In this document: positions 34,417 through 44,179 of the stretch, one piece after another
Layout: every line of letters starts with the position of its first letter
How positions within the stretch are numbered: the first letter of the stretch is position 1
Assembly: GCF_014647375.1 (NCBI RefSeq)
Contig: NZ_BMPB01000001.1
Location: 124,001-188,000 of the forward strand
Reading direction: 5' to 3'
DNA: 64,000 bases
Source: Parabacteroides faecis
GTDB taxonomy: Bacteria; Bacteroidota; Bacteroidia; Bacteroidales; Tannerellaceae
Made by a program: the position numbers and the translations under genes
The notes under the pieces: model-generated
The model's database searches: none
What the model was told of the DNA's origin: nothing
Seen by the model: the letters and a program-made list of their open reading frames with translations, nothing else

Positions 34417-36111
34417 TTGATGGATAATACAATTTTTACCGTACTGAAACTGCTTGGTTCACTTGCCCTGTTAATGTACGGAATGAAAGTGATGAGCGAA
34501 GGTCTTCAGAAGCTTACAGGGGACCGACTACGTAATATCCTAGGCGCCATGACTACGAATCGGTTCACCGGGTTGCTCACAGGAGCATTCGTTACAGCCG
34601 CCGTACAGTCATCCACCGCTACCACTGTTATGACCGTAAGTTTTGTCAATGCCGGTCTTCTGACTTTAACACAGGCCATCTCCGTTATCATGGGAGCCAA
34701 TATAGGAACGACTATCACCGCCTGGATTATGTCGATCTTTGGTTTCCAGTTCAATATGACCAATGTCATCTATCCTCTGTTTGCATTATCCCTCCCTTTA
34801 ATATTTTCTAAGAAAAGCGGACGCAAATCATTCGGCGAATTCATTTTTGGATTTGCTTTTATGTTTTTGGGACTGACCACTTTAAGGGAAAATGCCATGC
34901 ATATGGACCTGGAACATAATCAGGCAATCATTTCATTCATAACCACTTGCAAGGAATGGGGTATGTTTTCTGTTTTACTGTTCCTGCTGGTCGGAAGCAT
35001 TATCACAATGGCAGTCCAGTCATCAGCGGCAGTCATGGCCATTACATTAATATTATGTTCGAGCGGAGTTCTCGACCTATATCTGGGTATCGCACTGGTG
35101 ATGGGAGAAAATATCGGAACAACGGTAACCTCCAACATTGCGGCACTGACCGGTAACGCACAGGCACGCAGGGCTGCATTTGCCCACTTCATATTCAACT
35201 TCTTCGGAATCATCTGGGTACTCTGTATTTTCCATCCGTTCATCGATATGGTAAAAGATATTGTCAATTACATAGCTCCCAATACGCCGAAAGAAATAGC
35301 GATCACTTACACATTGTCCGCTTTCCATACCGCGTTTAACATATGCAATGTACTGATATTAATATGGTTTATAAAACCGATCGAGCGGTTGGTTTGTTTT
35401 GTCATCAAATCAAAACCGGAGGACGAAGAGTATCGCCTGCATTATATCACCGGAGGTTTGCTTTCAACAGCCGAATTGTCTATTCTGCAGGCGAATAAGG
35501 AGATATCTCTTTTTGCCGAACGGACAACACGCATGTTCAACATGGTAAAAGATGCGTTTTATGAAAAAGACGAAGAGGCCTTCATGAAAACGTATAACCG
35601 GATAGAGAAATACGAGAACATCAGCGACCATATGGAGATAGAGATAGCCAACTATCTCACGCTTGTTGCCGAAGGACGCCTTAGTTCGGAAAGTAAAGAA
35701 GAGATCCGTATCATGCTCCGTGCCGTATCGGAAATAGAAAGTATCGCCGACTCCTGTAACAACCTGGCGCGCACCATTAAACACCGGAACGAGGGAAAGT
35801 CTGTCTTTACCGACAAACAGAACCACAGTATCGACCGGATTTTCGAAATGGTGACAAAGGCATTGCAACAGATGAATTCCATATTGAAAAAGCCGGAATT
35901 GACACACGATGACATCAATCCGTCTTACAATATCGAGAACGAAATAAATAATTATCGCAACTTGCTGAAACAACATAATGTAGAAGATATCAATAATAAG
36001 GAATACCAGTATCAGGATGGTGTATATTATATGGATATCGTCAGTGAAGCTGAAAAGTTAGGGGATTATGTACTAAATGTTGTCCAGGCCGTTATAGAGA
36101 AAAAAATATAA
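34417..36111 (+). CDS. Na/phosphate cotransporter with PhoU-like tail, copy 1
   Basis: Inner-membrane sodium-dependent phosphate transporter of the NptA/PNaS family. The two inverted QSS repeats are visible: AAVQSSTATTVMTVSFVNAG with MGANIGTTITAW, and MAVQSSAAVMAITLI with MGENIGTTVTSN. About nine hydrophobic helices fill residues 5-320. The C-terminal 200 residues form a PhoU-like helical domain (SEIESIADSCNNLARTIKHR). Its 564 residues fit the family. A close paralogue follows 51 bases later. Confidence 0.93.
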   Translation: MMDNTIFTVLKLLGSLALLMYGMKVMSEGLQKLTGDRLRNILGAMTTNRFTGLLTGAFVTAAVQSSTATTVMTVSFVNAGLLTLTQAISVIMGANIGTTITAWIMSIFGFQFNMTNVIYPLFALSLPLIFSKKSGRKSFGEFIFGFAFMFLGLTTLRENAMHMDLEHNQAIISFITTCKEWGMFSVLLFLLVGSIITMAVQSSAAVMAITLILCSSGVLDLYLGIALVMGENIGTTVTSNIAALTGNAQARRAAFAHFIFNFFGIIWVLCIFHPFIDMVKDIVNYIAPNTPKEIAITYTLSAFHTAFNICNVLILIWFIKPIERLVCFVIKSKPEDEEYRLHYITGGLLSTAELSILQANKEISLFAERTTRMFNMVKDAFYEKDEEAFMKTYNRIEKYENISDHMEIEIANYLTLVAEGRLSSESKEEIRIMLRAVSEIESIADSCNNLARTIKHRNEGKSVFTDKQNHSIDRIFEMVTKALQQMNSILKKPELTHDDINPSYNIENEINNYRNLLKQHNVEDINNKEYQYQDGVYYMDIVSEAEKLGDYVLNVVQAVIEKKI

Positions 36112-36162
36112 TTATGCATACATTCATTTTAATCGGATATTTATCCACTTAAATTTACATAA

Positions 36163-37968
36163 ATGGACTATTCTTTTTTTGATTTTCTTACGCTTGTAGG
36201 AGCATTAGGTATGTTCCTATACGGAATGAAAGTGATGAGTGAAGGTTTACAGAAAGTCGCGGGAGACAAACTTCGAGGCATTCTCTCAGTAATGACGACA
36301 AACCGCTTCACCGGAGTATTAACCGGGATTCTGATAACTGCACTCATCCAATCTTCAAGTGCCACAACAGTGATGGTTGTCAGTTTCGTTAATGCAGGAC
36401 TTCTGACACTTACCCAATCCATCAGCGTCATCATGGGAGCCAACGTCGGTACGACGGTCACAGCATGGATCATCTCCCTCTTCGGATTTAAAGTCGACAT
36501 CAGTGTTTTCTCTCTGCCCATCATCGCTTTATGCATCCCGCTGATATTTTCCGGCAAAAGTAAACGAAAATCCTGGGGTGAGTTTTTAATGGGTTTTGCT
36601 TTCCTGTTCATGGGACTGTCTTATCTGAAATCTTCTGTCCCTGACCTGCAGAGTAATCCCCAAATCCTCTCTTTCCTTCAAGATTATACCTCATTGGGAT
36701 ATCCGTCCCTTCTCATATTCCTCCTTTTAGGAACTATTCTTACGGTTATTGTTCAATCATCCAGTGCGACTGTTGCCATCACATTGATCATGTGTACACA
36801 GGGATGGATTCCTTTCGAAATGGCTGCAGCCATGGTATTGGGAGAAAATATAGGAACGACCATTACGGCTAATATCGCTGCCATTTCGGCCAATGTATCC
36901 GCCCGCCGCGCAGCTATTGCACACCTGATGTTTAACGTATTCGGTGTATGCTGGGTTATGATATTGTTTTATCCATTCACTAGCATGATCTCATGGATCG
37001 TTACGAACTACGGCCCCGGCGACCCGAACGAAATGACTCAGTTCCTGAGTACCCTCGATCCGAAAACGATCTCCCTGATCACTTCCAGCGCGCAGATCAC
37101 TGATCCGCATCTGTTGGCATTGCAGAAGCAATTAATGACATTACAGGTTTCCGTTTCATACGGTTTATCTTTGTTCCACACCGTATTTAATATAGCAAAC
37201 GTATGCATCATGATCTGGTTCGTTAAATTCTACGTATACGTTTGTTCTGCCCTTATCAAGCCAAAGAATGTCAGCGACGAGGAAGAATTCCAGTTAAAAT
37301 ATATTCCGTCAGGAATGCTGTCGACTTCCGAGTTGTCATTGATGCAGGCTAAAAAAGAAATTGCCGTATTCGGCGAACGCACACAACGTATGTTCGGTAT
37401 GGTCAAAGACTTGTTCTATGAAAAGAACGAGGATAACTTCCTGAAAATATTCAGCCGTATTGAAAAATACGAGAACATCAGCGACCGCATGGAAATCGAG
37501 ATTGCCAATTACCTGACATTCGTTGCCGAAGGCCGCCTGAGTTCGGAAGGTAAAGAAGAGATCCGTATCATGCTTCGTACCGTTACGGAAATAGAAAGTA
37601 TTGCCGACTCTTGTAACAATCTGGCACGCGGCATCAAGCGTCGCAACGAAGGCAAATCCGAATTTACCGACGAACAGAACCATAACATCGATCAGATGTT
37701 TGCCCTGCTGGAAAAGGCTCTGACACGGATGAATGAAATCCTTCACATGCCGGAAGTCGTACACGACGATATCAACCAATCTTACAACATTGAAAACGAG
37801 ATCAACAATTATCGTAATCAGTTGAAGATCCATAACATGGAAGATGTCAACAACAAGAAATACCAGTATCAGGACGGTGTTTATTATATGGACCTTGTCG
37901 GTGAATCCGAAAAACTAGGCGATTATATATTAAATGTTGTGCAGGCTGTTATCGAAAAGAAAATATAA
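36163..37968 (+). CDS. Na/phosphate cotransporter with PhoU-like tail, copy 2
   Basis: Tandem paralogue of the preceding gene with the same architecture: QSS repeats (ALIQSSSATTVMVVSFVNAG, VIVQSSSATVAITLI), MGANVGTTVTAW and LGENIGTTITAN, then a PhoU-like tail that is nearly identical to copy 1. It is 37 residues longer, mostly from a loop around residues 285-325 (GPGDPNEMTQFLSTLDPKT). A strong terminator follows, so the two transporters probably share one transcript. The pair may differ in affinity or ion dependence; this is inferred only from the duplication. Confidence 0.93.
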   Translation: MDYSFFDFLTLVGALGMFLYGMKVMSEGLQKVAGDKLRGILSVMTTNRFTGVLTGILITALIQSSSATTVMVVSFVNAGLLTLTQSISVIMGANVGTTVTAWIISLFGFKVDISVFSLPIIALCIPLIFSGKSKRKSWGEFLMGFAFLFMGLSYLKSSVPDLQSNPQILSFLQDYTSLGYPSLLIFLLLGTILTVIVQSSSATVAITLIMCTQGWIPFEMAAAMVLGENIGTTITANIAAISANVSARRAAIAHLMFNVFGVCWVMILFYPFTSMISWIVTNYGPGDPNEMTQFLSTLDPKTISLITSSAQITDPHLLALQKQLMTLQVSVSYGLSLFHTVFNIANVCIMIWFVKFYVYVCSALIKPKNVSDEEEFQLKYIPSGMLSTSELSLMQAKKEIAVFGERTQRMFGMVKDLFYEKNEDNFLKIFSRIEKYENISDRMEIEIANYLTFVAEGRLSSEGKEEIRIMLRTVTEIESIADSCNNLARGIKRRNEGKSEFTDEQNHNIDQMFALLEKALTRMNEILHMPEVVHDDINQSYNIENEINNYRNQLKIHNMEDVNNKKYQYQDGVYYMDLVGESEKLGDYILNVVQAVIEKKI

Positions 37969-37991
37969 GTACATACAGACATTCCCAGAGA

Positions 37992-38022
37992 AGCCCTTTC
38001 CATATCCGGAAAGGGCTTTTTT
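37992..38022 (+). terminator. Terminator after the Na/Pi transporter pair
   Basis: AGCCCTTTCC and GGAAAGGGCT form a perfect 10 bp stem around a 6-base loop, followed by six T residues. Confidence 0.9.
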
Positions 38023-38604
38023 ATTCCGGAGAAACCTGGTGAAGCAATGGTAAAAGTATATAAGCCGGATTTTGTTTCATCCTAGTGAAACAGTTGTTTC
38101 TACATAATGGAACAAGTGTTTCACTAGGATGAAACAATCGTAAATAAGCAATAACTATCCACCAACAGTTGTAGTTTAATGATTTTAGTTGACTACTTTC
38201 TGTCCAATCTATAAAAAGGGTTGACTCGGTTTATAGTTAATAATAAAAAGGGTTGTCCCTTTTGCAATAACTATCAACCTAGCAGTTACACCAGATGAAA
38301 AAAGAAGATACGGGGAAAGCAGAAACATGGAGAGAAGGAAAGGTCTATAAACAATTAAAGCCTGTCTCCCGACAAGCCCTAACCAACTTTGTTAACCTTA
38401 AATCTAATACTATTATGAAAAAACCACAATGCAAAGATATACTCACAACAAGCATTTGTCAAGCCTTTTACAGACAATATATGTTAAGCCATCCAGACAT
38501 TGTAGCTAAAAATTGTTTTCGAACACAAAACTTCATACAATACAGATAAAAACTGCTAATTTTAACAATTAAAAGAAGGATTTTATCCGATTTCATCATC
38601 GCAT
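38023..38604. other. Structured intergenic region between transporter and regulator genes
   Basis: No convincing gene in about 580 bases. It contains a 62-base palindrome (38074-38135, listed separately), direct repeats GCAATAACTATC at 38148 and 38264, ATAAAAAGGGTTG at 38211 and 38243, and a small AAAAGGG/CCCTTTT hairpin at 38246-38263. An open frame at 38295-38549 overlaps this repeat-rich DNA and resembles nothing I know. Confidence 0.55.
38074..38135. repeat. 62-base palindrome with 19-bp perfect arms
   Basis: GTTTCATCCTAGTGAAACA (38074-38092) and its exact reverse complement (38117-38135) flank a 24-base loop. Each arm is itself an inverted repeat of GTTTCA/TGAAAC, so four copies of this half-site occur. 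It may be a multi-site operator, a cruciform or an RNA hairpin. Confidence 0.85.
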
Positions 38605-39564
38605 CTACAGCGTATCCACTATCCTGCGTTGCTCTTCGAAAAAGACGATGCGGTCTTTCTCGCCACTTCTTGAAATCAGAGTAGAAGTCCGGATCAGAGA
38701 TTGCATCCATTTTTTCATTCGCTGGAAGATAGCTTCATCCGGTGATGTAGCGTCGTTCAAAGTAAAAGATTTGATCATTGTCAGGTGGCAGTGCTGTGTC
38801 TCCACATAACTGTAGCTGGTCTCAAAATTCACACTGCTGACAAAGAAATGGACATTCTTACCTTCTGTCCAGGAACCTTTGGCTGCAAGTGCCTCCATAT
38901 CATCCAGAAACACCATCAGTTCCTTTTTCAGAGCCGCTATCTCTTCACGGGTTATCAGGTAAATGCTGGCAAAATATTTAATGTCATTCACCAGATAGAG
39001 AAAAGTCATACTATCCATGATATGATAAGCATTGGCGGCCTGGCGCGCCTCCATAATGATCTCGCTGTTGATCAACAACAACCGGTCGGGCAATACGATC
39101 TGGCTGAATTTAACAGGCATAACGCTGCCGCACTGGTACATCCATTTAAAAAGATAGAACTGATAAATATGCCTGTATCCCAATACCAGCGACTGGGGAA
39201 GAATATTCAAAGCTCCTCCTACTTCCGAATCGGGATCATCTCCGAGATATCTCAATTCATCGACAAAATGTTCAAGCATATCATAATCCTCTTCGCTCGG
39301 ATTAAGGAAATTCACCATTTTCAACTGGAACGGCCTGCTTTTACCCGAGGCACAACCAATGATATGATCCAGCGAAATATCCAGCTTATCGGCAATAGTC
39401 GCTATTTCAAAAATAGTGAAAGGCACATCGCCCCGCAACCTGCGGTAGACGGCTTCCTTTTCCAACATCAAAAGATCGGCCAAGTGATTTGTCAGTTTTC
39501 CTCTTTCCGGGAACTTCTCTTTAATGGCCGCTACAAGATTTTTATACAATAGGTCATTCTTCAT
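38605..39564 (-). CDS. XRE-like helix-turn-helix regulator, Bacteroidales type
   Basis: Cytoplasmic DNA-binding regulator of 319 residues. The N-terminal 75 residues form a helix-turn-helix (TNHLADLLMLEKEAVYRRLRG, then FEIATIADKLDISLDHIIG) of the XRE/BetR kind. The remaining 240 residues are helical with no recognised domain. Proteins of this layout are repeated several times in Bacteroidales genomes, and their ligands are unknown. It is a single gene with a TATATTTG box upstream and lies beside a histidine kinase read in the same direction. Confidence 0.85.
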   Translation of the reverse strand: MKNDLLYKNLVAAIKEKFPERGKLTNHLADLLMLEKEAVYRRLRGDVPFTIFEIATIADKLDISLDHIIGCASGKSRPFQLKMVNFLNPSEEDYDMLEHFVDELRYLGDDPDSEVGGALNILPQSLVLGYRHIYQFYLFKWMYQCGSVMPVKFSQIVLPDRLLLINSEIIMEARQAANAYHIMDSMTFLYLVNDIKYFASIYLITREEIAALKKELMVFLDDMEALAAKGSWTEGKNVHFFVSSVNFETSYSYVETQHCHLTMIKSFTLNDATSPDEAIFQRMKKWMQSLIRTSTLISRSGEKDRIVFFEEQRRIVDTL

Positions 39565-39636
39565 AACATAATCATTTTTTCAAATTTGGTCTTCAGTTCC
39601 CGGCGTTTACGCTAAAAAATACACTTCTGTTCTCTA

Positions 39637-39644
39637 CAAATATA
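39637..39644 (-). promoter_or_regulatory. -7 box (TATATTTG) for the XRE-like regulator
   Basis: Minus-strand TATATTTG, 72 bases before the regulator start, matches TAnnTTTG. No -33 element was found. Confidence 0.35.
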
Positions 39645-39695
39645 TTAAAAAACTTTTGATTATGTTCCTGTTATACCAGCTTACGGCTATTATTT

Positions 39696-41873
39696 TTATT
39701 TACAAGGCAAAGTAAACCAGAACTTTGACCCTTTGCCAGGCGTTGAATCTACGCCGATCTCCCCACGCAGGGCCTTAACGATCGTTTTACAAATAGATAA
39801 CCCGAGTCCCGTTCCCTGCCTGAAAGAGTTTATTTTGGTAAAGCGTTCGAAAATAGCTTCAACATGTGCCGGAGAAATACCGATGCCGGTATCACTTATC
39901 TCAAACAGCACATGATCTTCTCTCACACTGTATGAAAGGGTTATAAAACCTTGTTCAGTAAACTTGATCGCATTCGAAAGTAAATTGGATATTACCTGAG
40001 TTACACGCTTAGGATCCGTATAGAGTATTTTATCCGGCAACGCATCCAGGTCACAGACCATAGTAACACCTTCCTGGACTTTCAGGGAATGCACCTTATA
40101 TTGCTCACTGCATATTTCCTTTATATTGACATCCGCCAGTGAATAGTCCATTACTCCGGACTCGATCTTTGAGAAATCCAGGATATCCGTTATCAGACGA
40201 AGGAGGAGATCGCAGTTTTTATTGATGATCTTCACATATTCCTCTTTCTCTTCCACATTGTCCATTTCAGCAATAATACCGGAAAAACCGACAATCGCAT
40301 TCAGAGGTGTACGGATCTCATGGCTCATATTGGCCAGGAAAGTAGATTTCAACTTATCCGCTTCACGTGCTTTTTGCATTTCCAGTTCATTCCTGCGTGA
40401 TTCGTCACGAGCTTGTTGCAACTTCTCCTCCAGTTGTTTCTCGCCCGTTATATCTGTTATATAACAAACAACTTTGCTGGGATGCCCATCCTTATTTATT
40501 TTATGTGCCTGTGCATTGATACGTATCCAGGTCGGCACTTCTTGAACGAACATTTTACAGACAAAACTACAGCTATCGATATCACCGCGAACGACCTGTA
40601 AAAGCGGCTCCATATTATTCGTCGGAATTTCACTGAACCGTCCCAGGTTCCACAACTCCTGAATAGACAGATAATTATGTGTTTTCAGGTAATTGAACAG
40701 ATGATTCGGACTGGAATGATCGTTCAGCACAGGATCGATATATAATTCATCTTCTTCCACACTATACTCACCGACTATCGAACGTCCGGATAAAAGCACG
40801 GCCTTCAATATAGCCAGATTGTTTCTGGTTTGTTCCGCTTTGATCTGGACATCCGTATTATCAGAGATGATAAGCAGATATCCCACCCGTCCGAACTCCG
40901 GATCGTTCAGGCTGATCCCTTTCACCTGCAGATATTTGATCTGGTCGACAAAAGCCGACGGATAATAGCTACTGTTTTGTATGATACTGAAATCATAAAC
41001 CAGAGGAAAACTGAAAGCCCGCCCGCTCCTGACATTCTTCAGGAGCTTTTTAGGAACAGCCGGATTCTCAAACAGATTAACACCCAGAAGATCTTTACGT
41101 GTAGAACCGAAGATACGAACATCGGCTTCGTTGATATCGATCAGATATCCTTCCGAGTCATACAATTCGACCCCGATAGGCAGATTGTTGAAGAACTGTT
41201 TGAATTTAGTACTGAGTTCCGCCAGATGTTTCCGGGATTCCTCCAGACTGGCTTGTGTCTCCTTGCGCTCTATTATAAGAGAAAAGATACTAGCTATAAT
41301 ATGCAGGTCTTCCATTTCAGTACTCGTCCAGGAACGCTGCACACGCACCGAGTCAAAACCGATGAATCCCTGTATTCTATTATGAAAAGAGAGCGGAATC
41401 ATCAGCATGGATTTTAGTCCCTGAAATTCAAGTAACTTCTTATCCACTTCCGCTTCAGGAGGCAGATCGTCCATGCTGCACATGACAATATCACGACCAC
41501 TCTTCACGGTCTTCATGATCCAGGGGATCGTTTCGTCCGTCAGTTCCGAATGATTCTCTTTGGGAACCTCCACCCATCTACTCATTACCTCGCAGGGAAA
41601 ATAGGCTGTCCGCCCGTCTTTTTCAAAGATGGCTACATATCCCCAGTCTGCATCGAAAAAGTTCATCAGCAAACTCATGGCTTTCTCTATCGGCTGTTGT
41701 TCCTCATTAAACAGCAATACAAGTACTTCGGAAATAATACGTTTGATATTTGAAGCTTCTGTAAATGAATTTCCGGCATTCGCTTTCTCTCTATTGTCTT
41801 GTGCTTCCAATAATTGTATTAGTTCTTCTTTGGACAATTGGTTATATTTGTTTTTTGTTAGCGTCGACATCAT
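39696..41873 (-). CDS. Soluble GAF/PAS sensor histidine kinase
   Basis: 725-residue sensor kinase without membrane helices. A short helical start (SKEELIQLLEAQDNREK) leads to a GAF domain (about 45-200, FDADWGYVAIFEKDGR) and at least one PAS domain (about 230-340, PIGVELYDSEGYLIDINEAD); a second PAS-like stretch covers about 350-480. The HisKA domain carries His518 in SHEIRTPLNAI, and the ATPase domain shows the N box (VISNLLSNAIKFTE), G1 (EISDTGIGISP) and G2 (GTGLGLSICK). There is no receiver domain and no response regulator next door, so it is an orphan kinase. The signal is probably cytoplasmic, such as redox or a small molecule. Confidence 0.93.
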   Translation of the reverse strand: MMSTLTKNKYNQLSKEELIQLLEAQDNREKANAGNSFTEASNIKRIISEVLVLLFNEEQQPIEKAMSLLMNFFDADWGYVAIFEKDGRTAYFPCEVMSRWVEVPKENHSELTDETIPWIMKTVKSGRDIVMCSMDDLPPEAEVDKKLLEFQGLKSMLMIPLSFHNRIQGFIGFDSVRVQRSWTSTEMEDLHIIASIFSLIIERKETQASLEESRKHLAELSTKFKQFFNNLPIGVELYDSEGYLIDINEADVRIFGSTRKDLLGVNLFENPAVPKKLLKNVRSGRAFSFPLVYDFSIIQNSSYYPSAFVDQIKYLQVKGISLNDPEFGRVGYLLIISDNTDVQIKAEQTRNNLAILKAVLLSGRSIVGEYSVEEDELYIDPVLNDHSSPNHLFNYLKTHNYLSIQELWNLGRFSEIPTNNMEPLLQVVRGDIDSCSFVCKMFVQEVPTWIRINAQAHKINKDGHPSKVVCYITDITGEKQLEEKLQQARDESRRNELEMQKAREADKLKSTFLANMSHEIRTPLNAIVGFSGIIAEMDNVEEKEEYVKIINKNCDLLLRLITDILDFSKIESGVMDYSLADVNIKEICSEQYKVHSLKVQEGVTMVCDLDALPDKILYTDPKRVTQVISNLLSNAIKFTEQGFITLSYSVREDHVLFEISDTGIGISPAHVEAIFERFTKINSFRQGTGLGLSICKTIVKALRGEIGVDSTPGKGSKFWFTLPCK

Positions 41874-41893
41874 ACGGTGATACTTTATAAACG

Positions 41894-41901
41894 CAAAAAT
41901 A
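41894..41901 (-). promoter_or_regulatory. -7 box (TATTTTTG) for the histidine kinase
   Basis: Minus-strand TATTTTTG, 20 bases before the first ATG, matches TAnnTTTG. No -33 element is obvious. Confidence 0.4.
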
Positions 41902-42040
41902 TTGAATAGTTTTGATTTTTAAGGCATTTCAAGAGACTAATTCATCATTTGACATGTTAAAAGTCACACAGAATCGTCCGGCAAACGGATTCTTTAGAAC
42001 AATTATGCTTTTAATCATAAGAGGGTTCACCGTAAAAAGT

Positions 42041-42048
42041 TATATTTG
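42041..42048 (+). promoter_or_regulatory. -7 box (TATATTTG) for rpoN
   Basis: TATATTTG, 27 bases before the rpoN start, matches TAnnTTTG and would give a leader of about 20 bases. Confidence 0.45.
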
Positions 42049-42075
42049 CATGTTCTAATGTAGACGATTTTAAAT

Positions 42076-43530
42076 ATGTTGAAGCAACAGTTACAACAAA
42101 AGTTACAGCAAAAGCTCTCTCCACAGCAGATCCAGCTAATCCGGCTTCTGGAACTTCCCGCTATCGAGCTGGAAGAACGTATCAAGCACGAATTAGAAGA
42201 TAACCCTGCACTGGAGGAGGGGAAAGATATTGCAGACGACTTTGAACGAACTGACGACGAGGGAGTTGACGATATATCTACAAACGAAACAGAGGCAGAC
42301 CTCTCGCTCGGAGATTATATGAGCGAAGACGATATACCGGACTACAAGCTCCGGGAGATAAGTGAGAAAACCGAACGCAAAGAAGACATTCCCTTCTCTG
42401 TAAGCCAATCGCTGAACGAATATCTACTCCAGCAACTCGGTTTGCGCGACCTACCGGAAAAAGAAGTAAAAATAGCCGAATACATTATCGGCAACATAGA
42501 CGATGACGGTTATCTGCGCCGCGAACTCTCCGCCATTGCCGACGACCTGGTCTTCCAAGCAGGGCAAGACGTGAATGAGAAAGAGATAGAAGAAGTCCTC
42601 GCGATCATACAAGATTTCGACCCAGCCGGGGTCGGTGCCCGTAACCTGCAGGAATGTTTATTGCTGCAACTCGACCGGAAAGAACCGACGCCGGGAACAG
42701 ATATGGCGATCCGTATCCTCACCGAATATTTTGAAGAGTTCACCCGCAAGCATTACGACAAGATCATGCGTGGTCTCAACATCAGCGAGGCAATCCTTAA
42801 AAAGGCTATTCACGAAATAATTGCTCTCGATCCTAAACCTTGCAGCAGCTGGGGTGGTTCTATGGAAGTAGCCATGAGCCAGGTCATTCCGGATTTCCTG
42901 GTCGAAGCTATAAACGGCGAGCTGATCCTGAGCATGAACAACCGGGACATTCCCGATCTGCGGATCAGCCGTGAATATGCGGAAATGTTTCAGGACTATG
43001 CAGGCAATAAAGCCAACCAGACGTCCAAGATGCGTGAAGCCGTACAGTTTGTAAAACAGAAACTAGACTCCGCCCAATGGTTTATCGATGCCATCCGGCA
43101 GCGTCAGGAGACATTACAACGCACTATGGAAGCGATCATCCTCCTGCAACGGGACTTTTTCCTGACAGGTGACGATGCTACGCTGCGCCCGATGATACTG
43201 AAAGATGTGGCCGAACGTGCAGGATACGATATATCGACCATTTCAAGGGTTAGCAACAGCAAGTATGTTCAAACCAATTTCGGCATCTACCCTCTGAAAT
43301 TCTTCTTCTCCGAATCGATGCAGACCGACAGCGGCGAGGAAATATCCACCCGTGAGGTGAAGAAGATCATGAAAGAACATATAGACAGTGAGGATAAACG
43401 TAAACCGCTTACCGACGAGGAACTTACCACGATCCTGAAAGAGAAAGGTTACGTAATCGCCCGCCGAACAGTGGCCAAATACAGGGAACAACTCGATATT
43501 CCTGTTGCAAGGCTTAGAAAAGAAATCTAA
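42076..43530 (+). CDS. rpoN: RNA polymerase sigma-54 factor
   Basis: Sigma-54, which needs an AAA+ activator to open promoters with -24/-12 elements. The glutamine-rich region I is clear (LKQQLQQKLQQKLSPQQIQLIRLLELP), followed by an acidic region II with many Asp/Glu (about 50-110), the core-binding domain, and the C-terminal DNA-binding part with helix-turn-helix (DVAERAGYDISTISRVSNSK) and the RpoN box ARRTVAKYRE. Its 484 residues are normal. It heads a run of core genes with short gaps, starting with a PAP2-like protein 12 bases downstream. Confidence 0.97.
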   Translation: MLKQQLQQKLQQKLSPQQIQLIRLLELPAIELEERIKHELEDNPALEEGKDIADDFERTDDEGVDDISTNETEADLSLGDYMSEDDIPDYKLREISEKTERKEDIPFSVSQSLNEYLLQQLGLRDLPEKEVKIAEYIIGNIDDDGYLRRELSAIADDLVFQAGQDVNEKEIEEVLAIIQDFDPAGVGARNLQECLLLQLDRKEPTPGTDMAIRILTEYFEEFTRKHYDKIMRGLNISEAILKKAIHEIIALDPKPCSSWGGSMEVAMSQVIPDFLVEAINGELILSMNNRDIPDLRISREYAEMFQDYAGNKANQTSKMREAVQFVKQKLDSAQWFIDAIRQRQETLQRTMEAIILLQRDFFLTGDDATLRPMILKDVAERAGYDISTISRVSNSKYVQTNFGIYPLKFFFSESMQTDSGEEISTREVKKIMKEHIDSEDKRKPLTDEELTTILKEKGYVIARRTVAKYREQLDIPVARLRKEI

Positions 43531-43542
43531 ATTTGAAGCATT

Positions 43543-44163
43543 ATGAGATTATTTTCAAACATAATATCCGGAATGTTCCACCCGTTACTGATGGTAACGT
43601 ATGGAGTCATACTGGCATTGTCATTCACATACCTGGCGATCTACCCGCCCACCATGAAAATGTTCCTGGTTGGCGGAGCATTCCTCTCGACTGCTGTCGT
43701 ACCGGGTCTTTTCATCTTCCTGATGGTCCGCAACGGAGCCGCCGGCGACCTGGAACTGACGGACCGCAAAGAACGGGTCGTTCCTTACCTGATCATTATC
43801 ACCTCCATAATGGTCTGTATCTTTTATATGTACAAAATGATGATCCCTTTCTGGTTCCTGTCGTTGCTGATGGGTGCCTGTGTCGCTTTGATCCTCTCGC
43901 TGTGCATTAACTTTTACTGGAAGATCAGTGCCCATACCCTGGGTATCGGAGGACTTTTAGGGGGTATCATGGGGGTTGCCCGCATCCACCTGATAAATCC
44001 TTACTGGGGATTCATCATCATACTCCTGGCAGCCGGGCTGGTCGGTACTTCGCGTATCTTTTTGAAAAGGCATACTCCTATGCAGGTATATGCCGGCTTT
44101 TGTCTCGGTTTTATATGTACCTTTGTAGCCTCATTATTGAGTTATATCTATTTATTCATCTAA
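43543..44163 (+). CDS. PAP2-like membrane protein
   Basis: Inner-membrane protein of 206 residues with about six hydrophobic helices. Motifs resemble the phosphatidic-acid phosphatase type 2 family: [11 protein letters not shown] (His of motif 2) and [14 protein letters not shown], which fits S-R-x5-H of motif 3 but has Gln where the last Asp is expected. It may be a lipid phosphatase or a degenerate relative. It starts 12 bases after rpoN and ends 16 bases before gcvH, so it probably shares a transcript with them. Confidence 0.8.
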   Translation: MRLFSNIISGMFHPLLMVTYGVILALSFTYLAIYPPTMKMFLVGGAFLSTAVVPGLFIFLMVRNGAAGDLELTDRKERVVPYLIIITSIMVCIFYMYKMMIPFWFLSLLMGACVALILSLCINFYWKISAHTLGIGGLLGGIMGVARIHLINPYWGFIIILLAAGLVGTSRIFLKRHTPMQVYAGFCLGFICTFVASLLSYIYLFI

Positions 44164-44179
44164 TAAAAACACTAAAGTT

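Noticed and set aside
38295-38549. Open frame of 84 codons between transporter and regulator genes
   Set aside because: It lies in repeat-rich DNA, has unusual composition and no similarity to any family I know; no -7 box precedes it.
39696-41873. Hybrid two-component system as known for Bacteroides glycan loci
   Set aside because: The kinase has no periplasmic sensor, no receiver and no AraC-type output domain, so it is an ordinary soluble histidine kinase.
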